Below, in pieces: positions 6,640 through 14,362 of a DNA stretch of 20,845 nt (positions within the stretch are counted from its first letter, which is position 1; the number at the start of each line of letters is the position of its first letter). This stretch comes from JBFELU01 sp041572755 (GTDB lineage Bacteria > Actinomycetota > Acidimicrobiia > Spongiisociales > UBA11373), in assembly GCA_041572755.1 (NCBI GenBank), contig JBFFRY010000036.1, positions 1 through 20,845 of the forward strand, given 5' to 3'. The translations under genes and the position numbers were made by a program. The notes under the pieces were generated by a model, which was not told the origin of the DNA, did not search any database, and worked only from the letters and a program-made list of their open reading frames with translations.

Positions 6640-7272
6640 GTGAGCACATCGTCCCGTCCATCGAAACGGCTGCCGGTCCTCCCGATCATCGTTGGTGGTA
6701 TCGCCATTCTCCTGGTCGTGGCGGTCGTGCTGACCCGGGGAGGCTCGGACGACGGCGGCGCCGATGTGGGTGAGACGGCCGCCGTCGAGGTCAGCGGCAA
6801 CCCGCTTCCCTACCTCGATGATCCGGCCACCGATCCGGCCATCGGCTCTGCGGCTCCCGAGATCTCGGGCGTCGACTTCGACGGGAACGCCGTGGCGATC
6901 ACCAACGACGGCAAGGCCAAGATGATCATGTTTGTGGCTCATTGGTGTGGGGTGTGCCAGAGCGAGGTCCCCGAGGTGGTCGAGTGGCTGACCGGCGATC
7001 CCCTGCCGGAGGAGGTCGATCTCTACCTGGTGTCGACCGGGGTGGATGAGGCCCGACCCAACTACCCACCCTCAGAGTGGCTCGACGAAGAGGTGTGGGA
7101 CGCCCCGACGATCCTCGACAGTGACAACTTCGCTGCGGCCGCCGCCTTTGGTCTTCCCGCCTACCCCTACTGGGTGTTCGTGGCCGCCGATGGCACCATC
7201 GCCGGCCGAGTCACCGGCGGACTGGGCGCCGACGTGTTGGACACGCTGGCGGTTAACCTCGCCGACCTATGA
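6640..7272 (+). CDS. Membrane-anchored thioredoxin-fold protein (CGVC), first copy
   Basis: A 210-residue TlpA/ResA-like thiol-disulfide protein. A single transmembrane helix at residues 11-32 anchors it, leaving a thioredoxin domain outside. The active site is HWCGVCQSE with Cys103 and Cys106. A FGLPAYPYWVF segment carries the expected cis-proline. The start is GTG with GAGGAG nine bases upstream; an in-frame ATG at 6577 lies inside the DsbB-like gene and is not favoured. Its stop overlaps the start of the second copy in ATGA. The C-terminal 150 residues are closely similar to those of the next gene, so the two arose by tandem duplication. The likely role is oxidation, reduction or isomerisation of exported proteins together with the DsbB-like partner. 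Confidence 0.87.
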   Translation: MSTSSRPSKRLPVLPIIVGGIAILLVVAVVLTRGGSDDGGADVGETAAVEVSGNPLPYLDDPATDPAIGSAAPEISGVDFDGNAVAITNDGKAKMIMFVAHWCGVCQSEVPEVVEWLTGDPLPEEVDLYLVSTGVDEARPNYPPSEWLDEEVWDAPTILDSDNFAAAAAFGLPAYPYWVFVAADGTIAGRVTGGLGADVLDTLAVNLADL

Positions 7273-8138
7273 GCGACATCCACCAGGAGTCTCCCCCCGA
7301 GCCCGATCGGCCCGACGACGTCGCCGAACCGGACTCGGCCCCCGCAGGGGGCACGGCCCGAGAGGAAGAGACCTACGTCACGGTCGCCGATCTCGCCCGG
7401 GCCCTCGCCGCGAGGCCTCAGGCGCCCCGGTGGGTCCCGGCGATGATCGCCGTCGCCCTCGCCGCCGGGATCGGCATCGGGTTGGTGATCGGGCTGGTGG
7501 TGAGCCGCGACGGTGACGCCGACGAGGCGACCGCGACCACCACCGCCGTCGCCGCCGTGGCCGGTGACGCCTCCCCGGCCGACCCGGTGCCCGCCGCAGA
7601 CCCCCGGCCCGATCCGGACGCGTACGGCACCGTGACGGTCAGCGGCACCCCGCTGCCCCGAGTCGTCGAGGGCGTGGCCGATGCCGCCATCGGGATGACG
7701 GTGCCCGAGATCGCCGGCGCCGACTACGCCGGAAACCCCGTCGAGATCAACAACGACGGCCGAGCCAAGATGATCGTCTTCCTCTCCCACTGGTGTCCCT
7801 ACTGCCAGCGGGAGACACCGAACATCCGTGACTGGGTCGACACCACGGCATTGCCCGACAACGTCGACGTCTATTCGGTGTCGACGCTCACCAGCGCCGA
7901 TCGGGTCAACTACCCGCCGGCCCCATGGCTCGAAATCGAAGAGTGGAACGTCCCGCTGATCGCCGATGATTCCGCCGACACGGCCGCGGCCGCCTTCGGG
8001 CTCCATGCCGTGCCGTTCTGGGTGCTCGTGCACACCGACGGAACCCTGGCGGGGCGGGGATCGGGGGCGGTGCCACCGGAGGCCCTCACAGAGATCGCCG
8101 GCCTCCTGGCCCAGGGCCCGGAGGCCGCCAACCCCTAG
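7269..8138 (+). CDS. Membrane-anchored thioredoxin-fold protein (CPYC), second copy
   Basis: A 289-residue paralog of the preceding protein. It has a long acidic, Pro-rich cytoplasmic N-terminus (1-55), a transmembrane helix at about 56-78, an Ala/Thr/Pro-rich tether, and a thioredoxin domain with Cys176 and Cys179 in HWCPYCQRE. CPYC is close to the CPHC of oxidising DsbA and to glutaredoxin CPYC, whereas the neighbour has CGVC, so the two may differ in redox potential. The cis-proline lies in LHAVPFWVL. It starts four bases before the previous stop (ATGA), so translation is coupled. Its TAG overlaps the stop of the convergent acyl-CoA dehydrogenase gene. Confidence 0.87.
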   Translation: MSDIHQESPPEPDRPDDVAEPDSAPAGGTAREEETYVTVADLARALAARPQAPRWVPAMIAVALAAGIGIGLVIGLVVSRDGDADEATATTTAVAAVAGDASPADPVPAADPRPDPDAYGTVTVSGTPLPRVVEGVADAAIGMTVPEIAGADYAGNPVEINNDGRAKMIVFLSHWCPYCQRETPNIRDWVDTTALPDNVDVYSVSTLTSADRVNYPPAPWLEIEEWNVPLIADDSADTAAAAFGLHAVPFWVLVHTDGTLAGRGSGAVPPEALTEIAGLLAQGPEAANP

Positions 8139-9274
8139 ATACCCAGCCGATCGGCGAGGATCGCCCGATGGTGGGTGGGTGAGCCGAAGAGCAACTCCGA
8201 GGTCTTGGCCCGCTTGAAGTAGAGGTGGGCGTCGTGTTCCCAGGTGAACCCGATGCCGCCGTGCACCTGAATGTTCTCGGCGGCGCAGAAGAAGAACGCC
8301 TCCGAACAGAACGACTTCGCCAGCGGGGCCACCACGCCGAGTTCCTCGGGATCCTCGACGGCCGCCCAACCGGCGTAGTAGGCGGCCGACTTGGCGGACT
8401 CGACCTGAACCAGCATGTCGGCGCACTTGTGCTTGATCGCCTGGAACGACCCGATCGGGCGTCCGAACTGGACCCGCACCTTGGCGTACTCGACCGACAT
8501 TTCGAGGCACTTCTGTGCCCCGCCGACCTGCTCGAAGGCGAGAGCGACCCCGGCCCGTGAAATCGTGTCCGCCAAGGGCGCCCAGCCGCCGGCCGGGTCG
8601 CCGAGTAGCGCATCACCGGGCACCCGGACTCCGTCGAAGACCACTTCGGCCTGTTTGCGGGTCATGTCCATCGTCTCGAGGCGGCGTCGGGTCACCCCGG
8701 GTGCCTCGGCATCGACGACGACCAGCCCGATGCCGTCGGCTCCCTCCGAGTTCGGCTCGGTTCGCACCACGACGATGAGCGTGTCGGCGGTGTGCCCGTC
8801 GAGCACAAACGACTTGGTGCCGGAGAGGATCAGGTCCGAGCCGTCGCGCTCGGCCGTCATCGCAATGCCCTCCGCATCCCAACGCCCGGACTCTTCGACG
8901 TGGGCCAGCGCCAGCCGGCGTTCCCCCGAGGCAACATCGGGAAGGAGCGACGATCTCTGCTCGGGCGTACCGGCCCTCAGCACCACTTCGGCACCAAGGA
9001 CCACGGACGAGAGGTAGGGCACCGGGAAGAGCGCCCTCCCCATCTCCTCCATGAGGATCCCCGCCTCGAGGCTGGTGAACCCGGCGCCACCGAACTCCTC
9101 GGGGATCGCCATGGCCTGCCATCCCTGCTGGGCGATCTCACCCCACAGGTCTTCGTCGAACCCCTCCTCGGTCTCCATGAGCCGCCGTACCACGGGGGAC
9201 GGAGACTTGTCCTCCAGGAAGCGGCGTGCCGTGTCCCGCAGCATCTCCTGTTCTTCACTGAAGGCGAAATCCAT
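8135..9274 (-). CDS. Acyl-CoA dehydrogenase
   Basis: A 379-residue FAD enzyme that forms the alpha-beta double bond of acyl-CoA thioesters, the usual length for the family. It begins MDFAFSEEQEMLRDTARRF, the all-helical N-domain. This is followed by EEFGGAGFTSLEAGILMEEMGR and the middle beta-domain (LSGTKSFVLDGHTAD). The C-domain contains RVQFGRPIGSFQAIKHKCADM and the HGGIGFTWEHDAHLYFKRAK signature typical of actinobacterial FadE-like members. The frame is open far upstream, but the ATG at 9274 restores the family N-terminus. A weak GGGAG lies upstream. It is divergent from an LLM oxidoreductase. The substrate cannot be assigned; actinobacterial relatives act on fatty, branched or steroid acyl-CoAs. 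Confidence 0.92.
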   Translation of the reverse strand: MDFAFSEEQEMLRDTARRFLEDKSPSPVVRRLMETEEGFDEDLWGEIAQQGWQAMAIPEEFGGAGFTSLEAGILMEEMGRALFPVPYLSSVVLGAEVVLRAGTPEQRSSLLPDVASGERRLALAHVEESGRWDAEGIAMTAERDGSDLILSGTKSFVLDGHTADTLIVVVRTEPNSEGADGIGLVVVDAEAPGVTRRRLETMDMTRKQAEVVFDGVRVPGDALLGDPAGGWAPLADTISRAGVALAFEQVGGAQKCLEMSVEYAKVRVQFGRPIGSFQAIKHKCADMLVQVESAKSAAYYAGWAAVEDPEELGVVAPLAKSFCSEAFFFCAAENIQVHGGIGFTWEHDAHLYFKRAKTSELLFGSPTHHRAILADRLGI

Positions 9275-9296
9275 GGGGCTCCCATGCTCGACGGCG

Positions 9297-9311
9297 GAAT
9301 CGTAGCGATTC
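9297..9311. promoter_or_regulatory. 15-bp palindrome in the divergent promoter region
   Basis: GAATCG-TAG-CGATTC is a perfect inverted repeat with 6-bp arms in the 90-bp space between two divergent genes. On the minus strand TACGAT (9304 to 9299), a possible -10 for the acyl-CoA dehydrogenase gene, lies inside it. The size and position suit a dimeric repressor operator, for example of the TetR type, but no regulator is visible in the window. Confidence 0.45.
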
Positions 9312-9364
9312 ACCGGCACCGACCGTCCCTGCCAGAGTGATGCAGAACCTCCGAGAGGATGACC

Positions 9365-10300
9365 ATGGACTTCGGCCTCATGACCGAGCCCCAGCTGGGG
9401 TTCACCTACGACGAGCTGCTCGGCACGGCGCAAACTGCCGAGGACATCGGCCTGGCGGTCTTCGCCCGCTCGGACCACTACCTCTTCCCACGCATCGCCG
9501 AGCCGCACGCCACGGATGCGTTCGCCACCCTCGCCGGCCTGGCCCGGGACACCGAGCGCATCGGCCTCTGCGTGCTGGTGTCCCCGATCACCTTTCGCCA
9601 CCCCGGCGTCATCGCCAAGACGGCCGCCACCATCGACGAAATGTCCCGGGGACGCCTCACTCTCGGGGTCGGCACCGGGTGGATGGAGGACGAGCACACC
9701 CAGTTCGGCTTGCCCTTCTGGGATTGGTCCGAGCGTTTCGATCGCTTCGAGGAGGCACTCGGGTATCTGCGCGCCGCGCTCGACCCCGGGGACCAACCCT
9801 TCGAGGGCCGCTACTACCGGCTCGGGCCCGCCGCGGTGCGGCCCAAGCCCATCGGGGGCATCCCGATCATCGTCGGAGGGTCGGGTGAGAAGCGAACGCC
9901 CCGCCTCGCCGGGACCTTTGCGGACGAATACAACATCTTCGCCGACACCCCCGAGGGGATCGCAGCTCGAGTCGCCACCATGCGGGCCGCCGCCGAGCGG
10001 GCCGGGCGCGATCCCGCCGCCGTTCGCGTGAGCATCATGGGCGGGGCCGTCACCGGTGCCGACCAAGCCGGCTACCGGCGCAACCTGGAGCGAATCGCCC
10101 TCGAAGATCCGTTCGGGCGAACTCCCGACGACCTCGAGGAGCGCCTCGGAGCCAGGGGGCTGCCGGTCGGACCGGGACCACAGGCACGGGAGGCCCTCGC
10201 CGCCCTCGCCGAGGCCGGAGTCGACCGCTTCTACCTGCAGCACTTCGGCCCCTTCGACCCCGATCTCATCGAGGACCTCTTCGAGCACCTTCGGGGCTGA
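9365..10300 (+). CDS. LLM-class (F420-dependent type) oxidoreductase
   Basis: A 311-residue TIM-barrel oxidoreductase of the luciferase-like monooxygenase superfamily; in actinobacteria most such proteins use coenzyme F420 (some use FMN). Family marks are the N-terminal MDFGLMTEPQ strand, ARSDHYLFPR (D/H near the cofactor face), RIGLCVLVSPITFRHPGVIA, IDEMSRGRLTLGVGTGWMEDE, and PIIVGGSGEKRTPRLAG for phosphate binding. A GAGAGG ribosome-binding site ends immediately before an ATG at 9359, leaving no spacing, but stands six bases before the ATG at 9365, so the second ATG is preferred. The gene is divergent from an acyl-CoA dehydrogenase and shares its palindromic promoter region, hinting at a common catabolic role. 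The substrate is unknown. Confidence 0.88.
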   Translation: MDFGLMTEPQLGFTYDELLGTAQTAEDIGLAVFARSDHYLFPRIAEPHATDAFATLAGLARDTERIGLCVLVSPITFRHPGVIAKTAATIDEMSRGRLTLGVGTGWMEDEHTQFGLPFWDWSERFDRFEEALGYLRAALDPGDQPFEGRYYRLGPAAVRPKPIGGIPIIVGGSGEKRTPRLAGTFADEYNIFADTPEGIAARVATMRAAAERAGRDPAAVRVSIMGGAVTGADQAGYRRNLERIALEDPFGRTPDDLEERLGARGLPVGPGPQAREALAALAEAGVDRFYLQHFGPFDPDLIEDLFEHLRG

Positions 10301-10504
10301 GCCGCTCGACTCCCGCCCCGCGGGGAGCGCCGCGCAGGACGGCCTCGTTGGGCTCCCGGGCGGACGGAGTCGTGCGGTTCGACATGCCGGCTCCAACGAC
10401 CATGGCGGTGGGGATCGGCACAATTCCGGACCCCCCTCGGGCCACATGCGGATGGAGGCCGACATGGATGTCCGTCGGAGCATCTCGTCGGCCGAGGATC
10501 GCCT

Positions 10505-10533
10505 TTCCGTAGTCTCCGCAGCGTCGATATGCT
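10505..10533 (+). promoter_or_regulatory. Candidate promoter of the sufC-sufS-sufU operon
   Basis: TTCCGT and TATGCT are separated by exactly 17 bp. Transcription would start at about 10540-10541, on the ATG itself, giving a leaderless message; this agrees with the lack of a ribosome-binding site. The -35 is poor (TT plus no other match), the -10 fair. The preceding stretch 10301-10504 holds no gene I can support. Confidence 0.4.
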
Positions 10534-10537
10534 GCGG
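10516..10537. promoter_or_regulatory. Inverted repeat over the sufC -10 region
   Basis: CCGCAGC-GTCGATAT-GCTGCGG has perfect 7-bp arms around an 8-base centre. It overlaps the candidate -10 box and ends three bases before the sufC ATG. An operator for an Fe-S-sensing repressor such as SufR is a reasonable guess, but no regulator gene is in the window. Confidence 0.45.
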
Positions 10538-10540
10538 TCC

Positions 10541-11287
10541 ATGCCGGACAGTCTGTTGGTCATCGACGACCTGCGCGCCTCAGTCGAAGGGATCGGGATC
10601 CTCAAGGGTGTCTCCCTCACCGTGGAGCGCGGGGAGATTCACGCTCTCATGGGACCGAACGGGTCGGGGAAGTCGACCCTCGCCAACGTCCTCTTCGGCC
10701 ACCCCGACTACGAGATCAGCGGAGGAAGGATCATCTTCCTCGGTGAGGACGTGACCGACTGGTCCCCCGATCAACGGGGCAAGGCCGGGATGTTCCTGGC
10801 CTTCCAGTATCCCGAGGAGATCCCCGGAGTCTCGGTGGTCAACTTCTTGCGCAGCGCGTTGTCCAACAGGACGGGCGTGGACTACACGGTGCTCGAGTTG
10901 CGCCTCAAGGTCATGGACACCATGCGCGAACTCGGCATGGACGCCTCCTTCGCCGACCGGTACCTCAACGAGGGATTCTCCGGCGGCGAGCGAAAGCGCA
11001 ACGAGGTGTTGCAGATGGCCGTCCTCGAGCCGGAGCTGGCGGTCATGGACGAGACCGACTCGGGTCTCGACATCGACGCCCTCAAGACGGTGGCCGACGG
11101 CGTGAAGCGGGTCGCAAGCCCCGAGAGGGGATTCCTGATCATCACCCACTACCAGCGCATGCTGGAGTACATCACTCCCGACCGGGTGCACGTGTTCGTC
11201 GACGGGCGGGTGGTGGAGAGCGGCGGCGGCGACTTGGCTCGCCGGATCGAACACGAGGGTTACGACGCCTTCCGCGCCGCCGTCTGA
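10541..11287 (+). CDS. sufC: SUF Fe-S assembly ATPase SufC (copy 1)
   Basis: ABC-type ATPase that drives the SufBCD scaffold; 248 residues. Walker A is GPNGSGKST, the Q-loop FQYPEEIPGVS, the signature LNEGFSGGERKRNE, Walker B AVMDETDSGLDIDA, and the switch histidine lies in IITHYQRMLEYI. The details (YLNEGFSGG, THYQR, DALKTVADGVK) look like SufC of Firmicutes and E. coli. The second SufC in this window (15130-15891) instead has THYSRILRY, as in other actinobacteria. An ATG at 10529 is also in frame, but 10541 fits a leaderless start. It heads a sufC-sufS-sufU operon and its stop overlaps the sufS ATG by one base. SufB and SufD, its partners, are encoded elsewhere in the region. Confidence 0.93.
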   Translation: MPDSLLVIDDLRASVEGIGILKGVSLTVERGEIHALMGPNGSGKSTLANVLFGHPDYEISGGRIIFLGEDVTDWSPDQRGKAGMFLAFQYPEEIPGVSVVNFLRSALSNRTGVDYTVLELRLKVMDTMRELGMDASFADRYLNEGFSGGERKRNEVLQMAVLEPELAVMDETDSGLDIDALKTVADGVKRVASPERGFLIITHYQRMLEYITPDRVHVFVDGRVVESGGGDLARRIEHEGYDAFRAAV

Positions 11288-12516
11288 TGGCCGGCCTGAC
11301 CCATCTCCGCGATGATTTCCCCATCCTCCGGCGCGAGGTGAACGGTCACCCCCTGGTCTATCTCGACTCGGCGGCCACCACTCAGAAGCCGGCAGTCGTG
11401 ATCGAAGCCATCAACGACTACTACCGGCAATCCAACGCCAGCGTGCATCGCGGGGCCTACCGCCTCGCCCAGGAGGCCACCGACCTCTACGAGGGGGCCC
11501 GGACGCGGGTCGCCGCCTTCATCGGTGCCGCCGCCGCCGAGGAGCTCGTCTTCACCCGGGGAGCGACGACGTCGATCAACTTCCTGGCGTACGGGTGGGG
11601 ATTGCATCGGCTCGGCGAGGGCGACCGGATCCTGCTCACCACCATGGAGCACCACGCCAACGTCGTCCCGTGGCAGATGATCGCCCGGCTCACCGGCGCC
11701 GAGCTCGTCTACCTCCCCATCACCGACGAGTACCTGGTCGACACGGACCACGTGGCAGCGGTCGTCGACGATCGCGTCAAGATCGTCGCATTCTCGGGAA
11801 TGTCCAACGTGCTCGGCACGATCGGTCCGATCGACGCACTGGTCGCGGCGGCACGATCGGTCGGTGCGATCACCATCGTCGACGGAGCGCAGATGGTGCC
11901 GCATCTGCCGGTGGACGTGACGGCGATGGGGATCGACTTCATGGCCTTCTCCGCCCACAAGATGCTGGGCCCCACCGGGATCGGGGGCCTGTGGGGTCGG
12001 ATGGAGCGTCTCGAGGAGCTCCAACCGACCGAGGGGGGCGGCGCCATGATCGACGACGTGAGCCTCTACGACGCCACCTGGGCCGAGATCCCTCACCGGT
12101 TCGAAGCCGGTACCCCGCCCATCGCCGAGGCCGTCGGATTCGGGGCCGCCGTCGACTATCTGGCCGCCATCGGCATGGACGCCGTCCGCAAGCACGAGAT
12201 CGAGATCAGCCGCTACGCCCTCGAGCAGCTCGGCGAGGTCCCCGGCCTCACCATCTACGGACCGACCGACCTCGAGCGGCGCGGCGGGGTGATCTCGTTC
12301 AATCTCGCCGACATCCATCCCCACGACGTCGCAACGATCCTCGACGAGCAGGGAGTGGCGGTGCGGGCCGGCCATCACTGCACCCGGCCGCTGCACCGCA
12401 TCCTCGAGATCCCCGCCTCGACGCGGGCCTCCTTCTACGTGTACAACACCGGCGACGACGTGGACCGCCTGCTGGCGGCCCTCGGTGAGGCCCGGAGGCT
12501 CTTCGGTGTCGCTTGA
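11287..12516 (+). CDS. sufS: Cysteine desulfurase SufS
   Basis: PLP enzyme that takes sulfur from cysteine and passes it as a persulfide to SufU for Fe-S cluster building. It has 409 residues, the normal length. Visible residues are the N-terminal YLDSAATTQKP motif, EHHANVVPW (His stacking on PLP), the PLP aldimine lysine Lys225 in FSAHKMLGPTG, the catalytic Cys365 in RAGHHCTRPLH, and Arg380 in STRASFYVYNT for substrate carboxylate. This is the group II (SufS/CsdA) type with the short active-site loop. The ATG overlaps the sufC stop by one base and the 3' end overlaps the start of sufU, so the three are translationally coupled. Confidence 0.96.
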   Translation: MAGLTHLRDDFPILRREVNGHPLVYLDSAATTQKPAVVIEAINDYYRQSNASVHRGAYRLAQEATDLYEGARTRVAAFIGAAAAEELVFTRGATTSINFLAYGWGLHRLGEGDRILLTTMEHHANVVPWQMIARLTGAELVYLPITDEYLVDTDHVAAVVDDRVKIVAFSGMSNVLGTIGPIDALVAAARSVGAITIVDGAQMVPHLPVDVTAMGIDFMAFSAHKMLGPTGIGGLWGRMERLEELQPTEGGGAMIDDVSLYDATWAEIPHRFEAGTPPIAEAVGFGAAVDYLAAIGMDAVRKHEIEISRYALEQLGEVPGLTIYGPTDLERRGGVISFNLADIHPHDVATILDEQGVAVRAGHHCTRPLHRILEIPASTRASFYVYNTGDDVDRLLAALGEARRLFGVA

Positions 12517-12958
12517 CGAGCTGTATCGCGAGGTGATCCTGGATCACTACCGGAACCCGCGCCGGCGAGGCCGACTCGATGACGCGGACACCCATGCAGA
12601 CGGCCACAACCCCTTGTGCGGGGACGAGGTCTCGGTGGAGCTCTCTTTCGACGGTGATCGGATCGCCGACATCGCCGTCACCGGCCAGGGGTGCTCGATC
12701 AGCCAGGCGTCGGCATCGATGATGGCCGAGGCGATCGTCGGCAAGGCGCTCGACGAGGTCGCCGAGCTGACCCATCGCTTCAAGGTGATGATGGACATCG
12801 AGGAGGGCGACGCCGGATTGGACGTCTCCCGACCCGGCGAGATCCTCGGCGATCTCGAGGCGCTCCAGGGAGTCCGCCGCTTCCCGGTACGGATCAAGTG
12901 CGCCGATCTGCCCTGGGTCACCCTGACGGATGCGATCGCCGAACGCGGTGCCACCTAG
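12506..12958 (+). CDS. sufU: SufU zinc-dependent sulfurtransferase
   Basis: Accepts persulfide sulfur from SufS and hands it to the SufBCD scaffold. It has 150 residues. The zinc ligands and acceptor known from Bacillus SufU (Cys41, Asp43, Cys66, Cys128) correspond here to Cys38 and Asp40 in PLCGDEV, Cys63 in GQGCSISQAS, and Cys132 in IKCADLPW. The insert between the second and third Cys is of SufU rather than IscU length. The GTG start lies inside the 3' end of sufS with GGAGG eight bases upstream; an in-frame ATG at 12485 is less likely. The gene ends ten bases before the stop of the convergent fumC. Confidence 0.94.
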   Translation: MSLDELYREVILDHYRNPRRRGRLDDADTHADGHNPLCGDEVSVELSFDGDRIADIAVTGQGCSISQASASMMAEAIVGKALDEVAELTHRFKVMMDIEEGDAGLDVSRPGEILGDLEALQGVRRFPVRIKCADLPWVTLTDAIAERGAT

Positions 12959-12967
12959 GGGCGTCCG

Positions 12968-14362
12968 CTACTCCCCTGTCATCGGGTAGAGGTCGAGGGC
13001 CGCGTCGAGTTCATCGGGCGGCAGCACTCCCATCTCGAGCGCGGCCTCGCGAACGGTCTTGCCCTCGGCGAAGGCCTTCTTGGCGACGGCGGCGGCCCGG
13101 TCGTATCCGATCCTCGGGGCCAGCGCAGTGACGATGATCACGTTCCGGCTCAGCAGATCGGAAGCCCGGTCGACGTCGGCCTCGATCCCGGCGACGCACG
13201 TCTCCAGGAGGCCGGCCGATACGGCCAGCAACCCAATCGACTCGAGGAGGTTGCGAGCGATCAGCGGCATCATCACGTTGAGCTCGAAGTTGCCGTTGGC
13301 GCCCCCCCACGTCAGGGCGGCATCGTTGCCCACCACCTGGGCCGAGGCCTGCATGACGGCCTCGGGGATCACCGGATTGACCTTGCCGGGCATGATCGAC
13401 GAGCCCGGCTGCAACGCCGGCAGGCGAATCTCGGCGATCCCGGTGGCCGGGCCCGAGGCGAGCCAACGCAGATCGTTGGCGATCTTGAAGAGGGAGACCG
13501 CCACCGTCTTGAGGGCTCCGGAGGTGCTCACCGAGGCGTCCTTGGCGCCCTGCGCCTCGAAGTGGTTCTCGGCCTCGCGGAAGGGGTACCCGGTCCGGGA
13601 TGCGAGCGCCTCGATCACCCCGGCGGCGAATCCCTCGGGGGCGTTGATGCCGGTCCCCACGGCGGTGCCCCCCAGCGCCAGCTCCTCGAGCTCGGATACG
13701 ACGGCCTCGACCCGCCCGGCGCCTTTGCGGATCTGCGCCGCATAGCCCCCGAGCTCCTGGCCCAGCCGAATGGGGGTGGCGTCCATCAAGTGGGTGCGCC
13801 CCGACTTGAGGACGCCGTCGAAGTCGGTGGACCCGGCGGAGAGCGCCGCCCGCAACGCGTCGAGAGCAGGGAGGAGGTCCTCCCGGATGGCCCCGACCGC
13901 GGCGACGTGGATGGCGGTGGGGATCACGTCGTTGGAGGATTGTCCGGCGTTGACGTGATCGTTGGGATGGACCAGGCGGTCGCCGCGGGAGCCGCCCAGC
14001 GACTCCGTCGCCCGGTTGGCGATCACCTCGTTGACGTTCATGTTCATCGAGGTGCCGGACCCACTCTGGAAGACGTCGGTGACGAACGGCCCCCCGCCGA
14101 CGACGAACTGGTCGTCGAACCCCCCGGCGGCCACCTCGTCCGCCGCTGCGGCGACGGCAGCCGCAACCCCGGGGTCGACGATGCCGTGCTCCCCGTTCCA
14201 CCGGGCGGCCTCGCCTTTGATGATGCCCAGGGCGCGTATGAAGCGTCGGCCGATCCGATCGGCTGTGGCCGGGAAGTTGTCGACGGCCCGCTGGGTCGAT
14301 GCCCCGTAGTAGGCATCGTCGGGAACCGTTACGTCCCCCATCGAGTCACGCTCGATTCGCAT
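12968..14362 (-). CDS. fumC: Class II fumarate hydratase
   Basis: Interconverts fumarate and malate in the TCA cycle; 464 residues, as expected for class II fumarases (no Fe-S cluster). It carries FQSGSGTSMNMNVNEV, HPNDHVNAGQSSND, GRTHLMDATP with His191, and the superfamily signature GSSIMPGKVNP containing the catalytic Ser321. Aspartase is the main alternative in this superfamily; the HPNDHVN...QSSND block fits fumarase better. A GGGGGAG ribosome-binding site precedes the ATG. The start overlaps the end of the upstream hydrolase by 17 bases, so fumC is the last gene of the leftward run that begins at sufD. Confidence 0.93.
   Translation of the reverse strand: MRIERDSMGDVTVPDDAYYGASTQRAVDNFPATADRIGRRFIRALGIIKGEAARWNGEHGIVDPGVAAAVAAAADEVAAGGFDDQFVVGGGPFVTDVFQSGSGTSMNMNVNEVIANRATESLGGSRGDRLVHPNDHVNAGQSSNDVIPTAIHVAAVGAIREDLLPALDALRAALSAGSTDFDGVLKSGRTHLMDATPIRLGQELGGYAAQIRKGAGRVEAVVSELEELALGGTAVGTGINAPEGFAAGVIEALASRTGYPFREAENHFEAQGAKDASVSTSGALKTVAVSLFKIANDLRWLASGPATGIAEIRLPALQPGSSIMPGKVNPVIPEAVMQASAQVVGNDAALTWGGANGNFELNVMMPLIARNLLESIGLLAVSAGLLETCVAGIEADVDRASDLLSRNVIIVTALAPRIGYDRAAAVAKKAFAEGKTVREAALEMGVLPPDELDAALDLYPMTGE

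Noticed and set aside
7167..8510. 447-codon leftward frame over the second thioredoxin gene
   Set aside because: It is antisense to an intact thioredoxin-fold gene, with Gly/Arg-rich low-information translation.
8135..10483. 782-codon leftward frame extending the acyl-CoA dehydrogenase upstream
   Set aside because: The part beyond 9274 runs antisense through the LLM oxidoreductase and has no family similarity; the dehydrogenase N-terminus begins naturally at 9274.
10301..10504. Search for a gene or terminator after the LLM oxidoreductase
   Set aside because: Frames here are extensions of shadows. CCCCGCGGGG at 10316-10325 is palindromic but leaves no loop and has no U tract, so I do not call a terminator.
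12957..12981. AGGGG/CCCCT repeat between the convergent sufU and fumC stops
   Set aside because: Only five pairs around an 11-base loop, partly inside fumC; too weak to call a bidirectional terminator.
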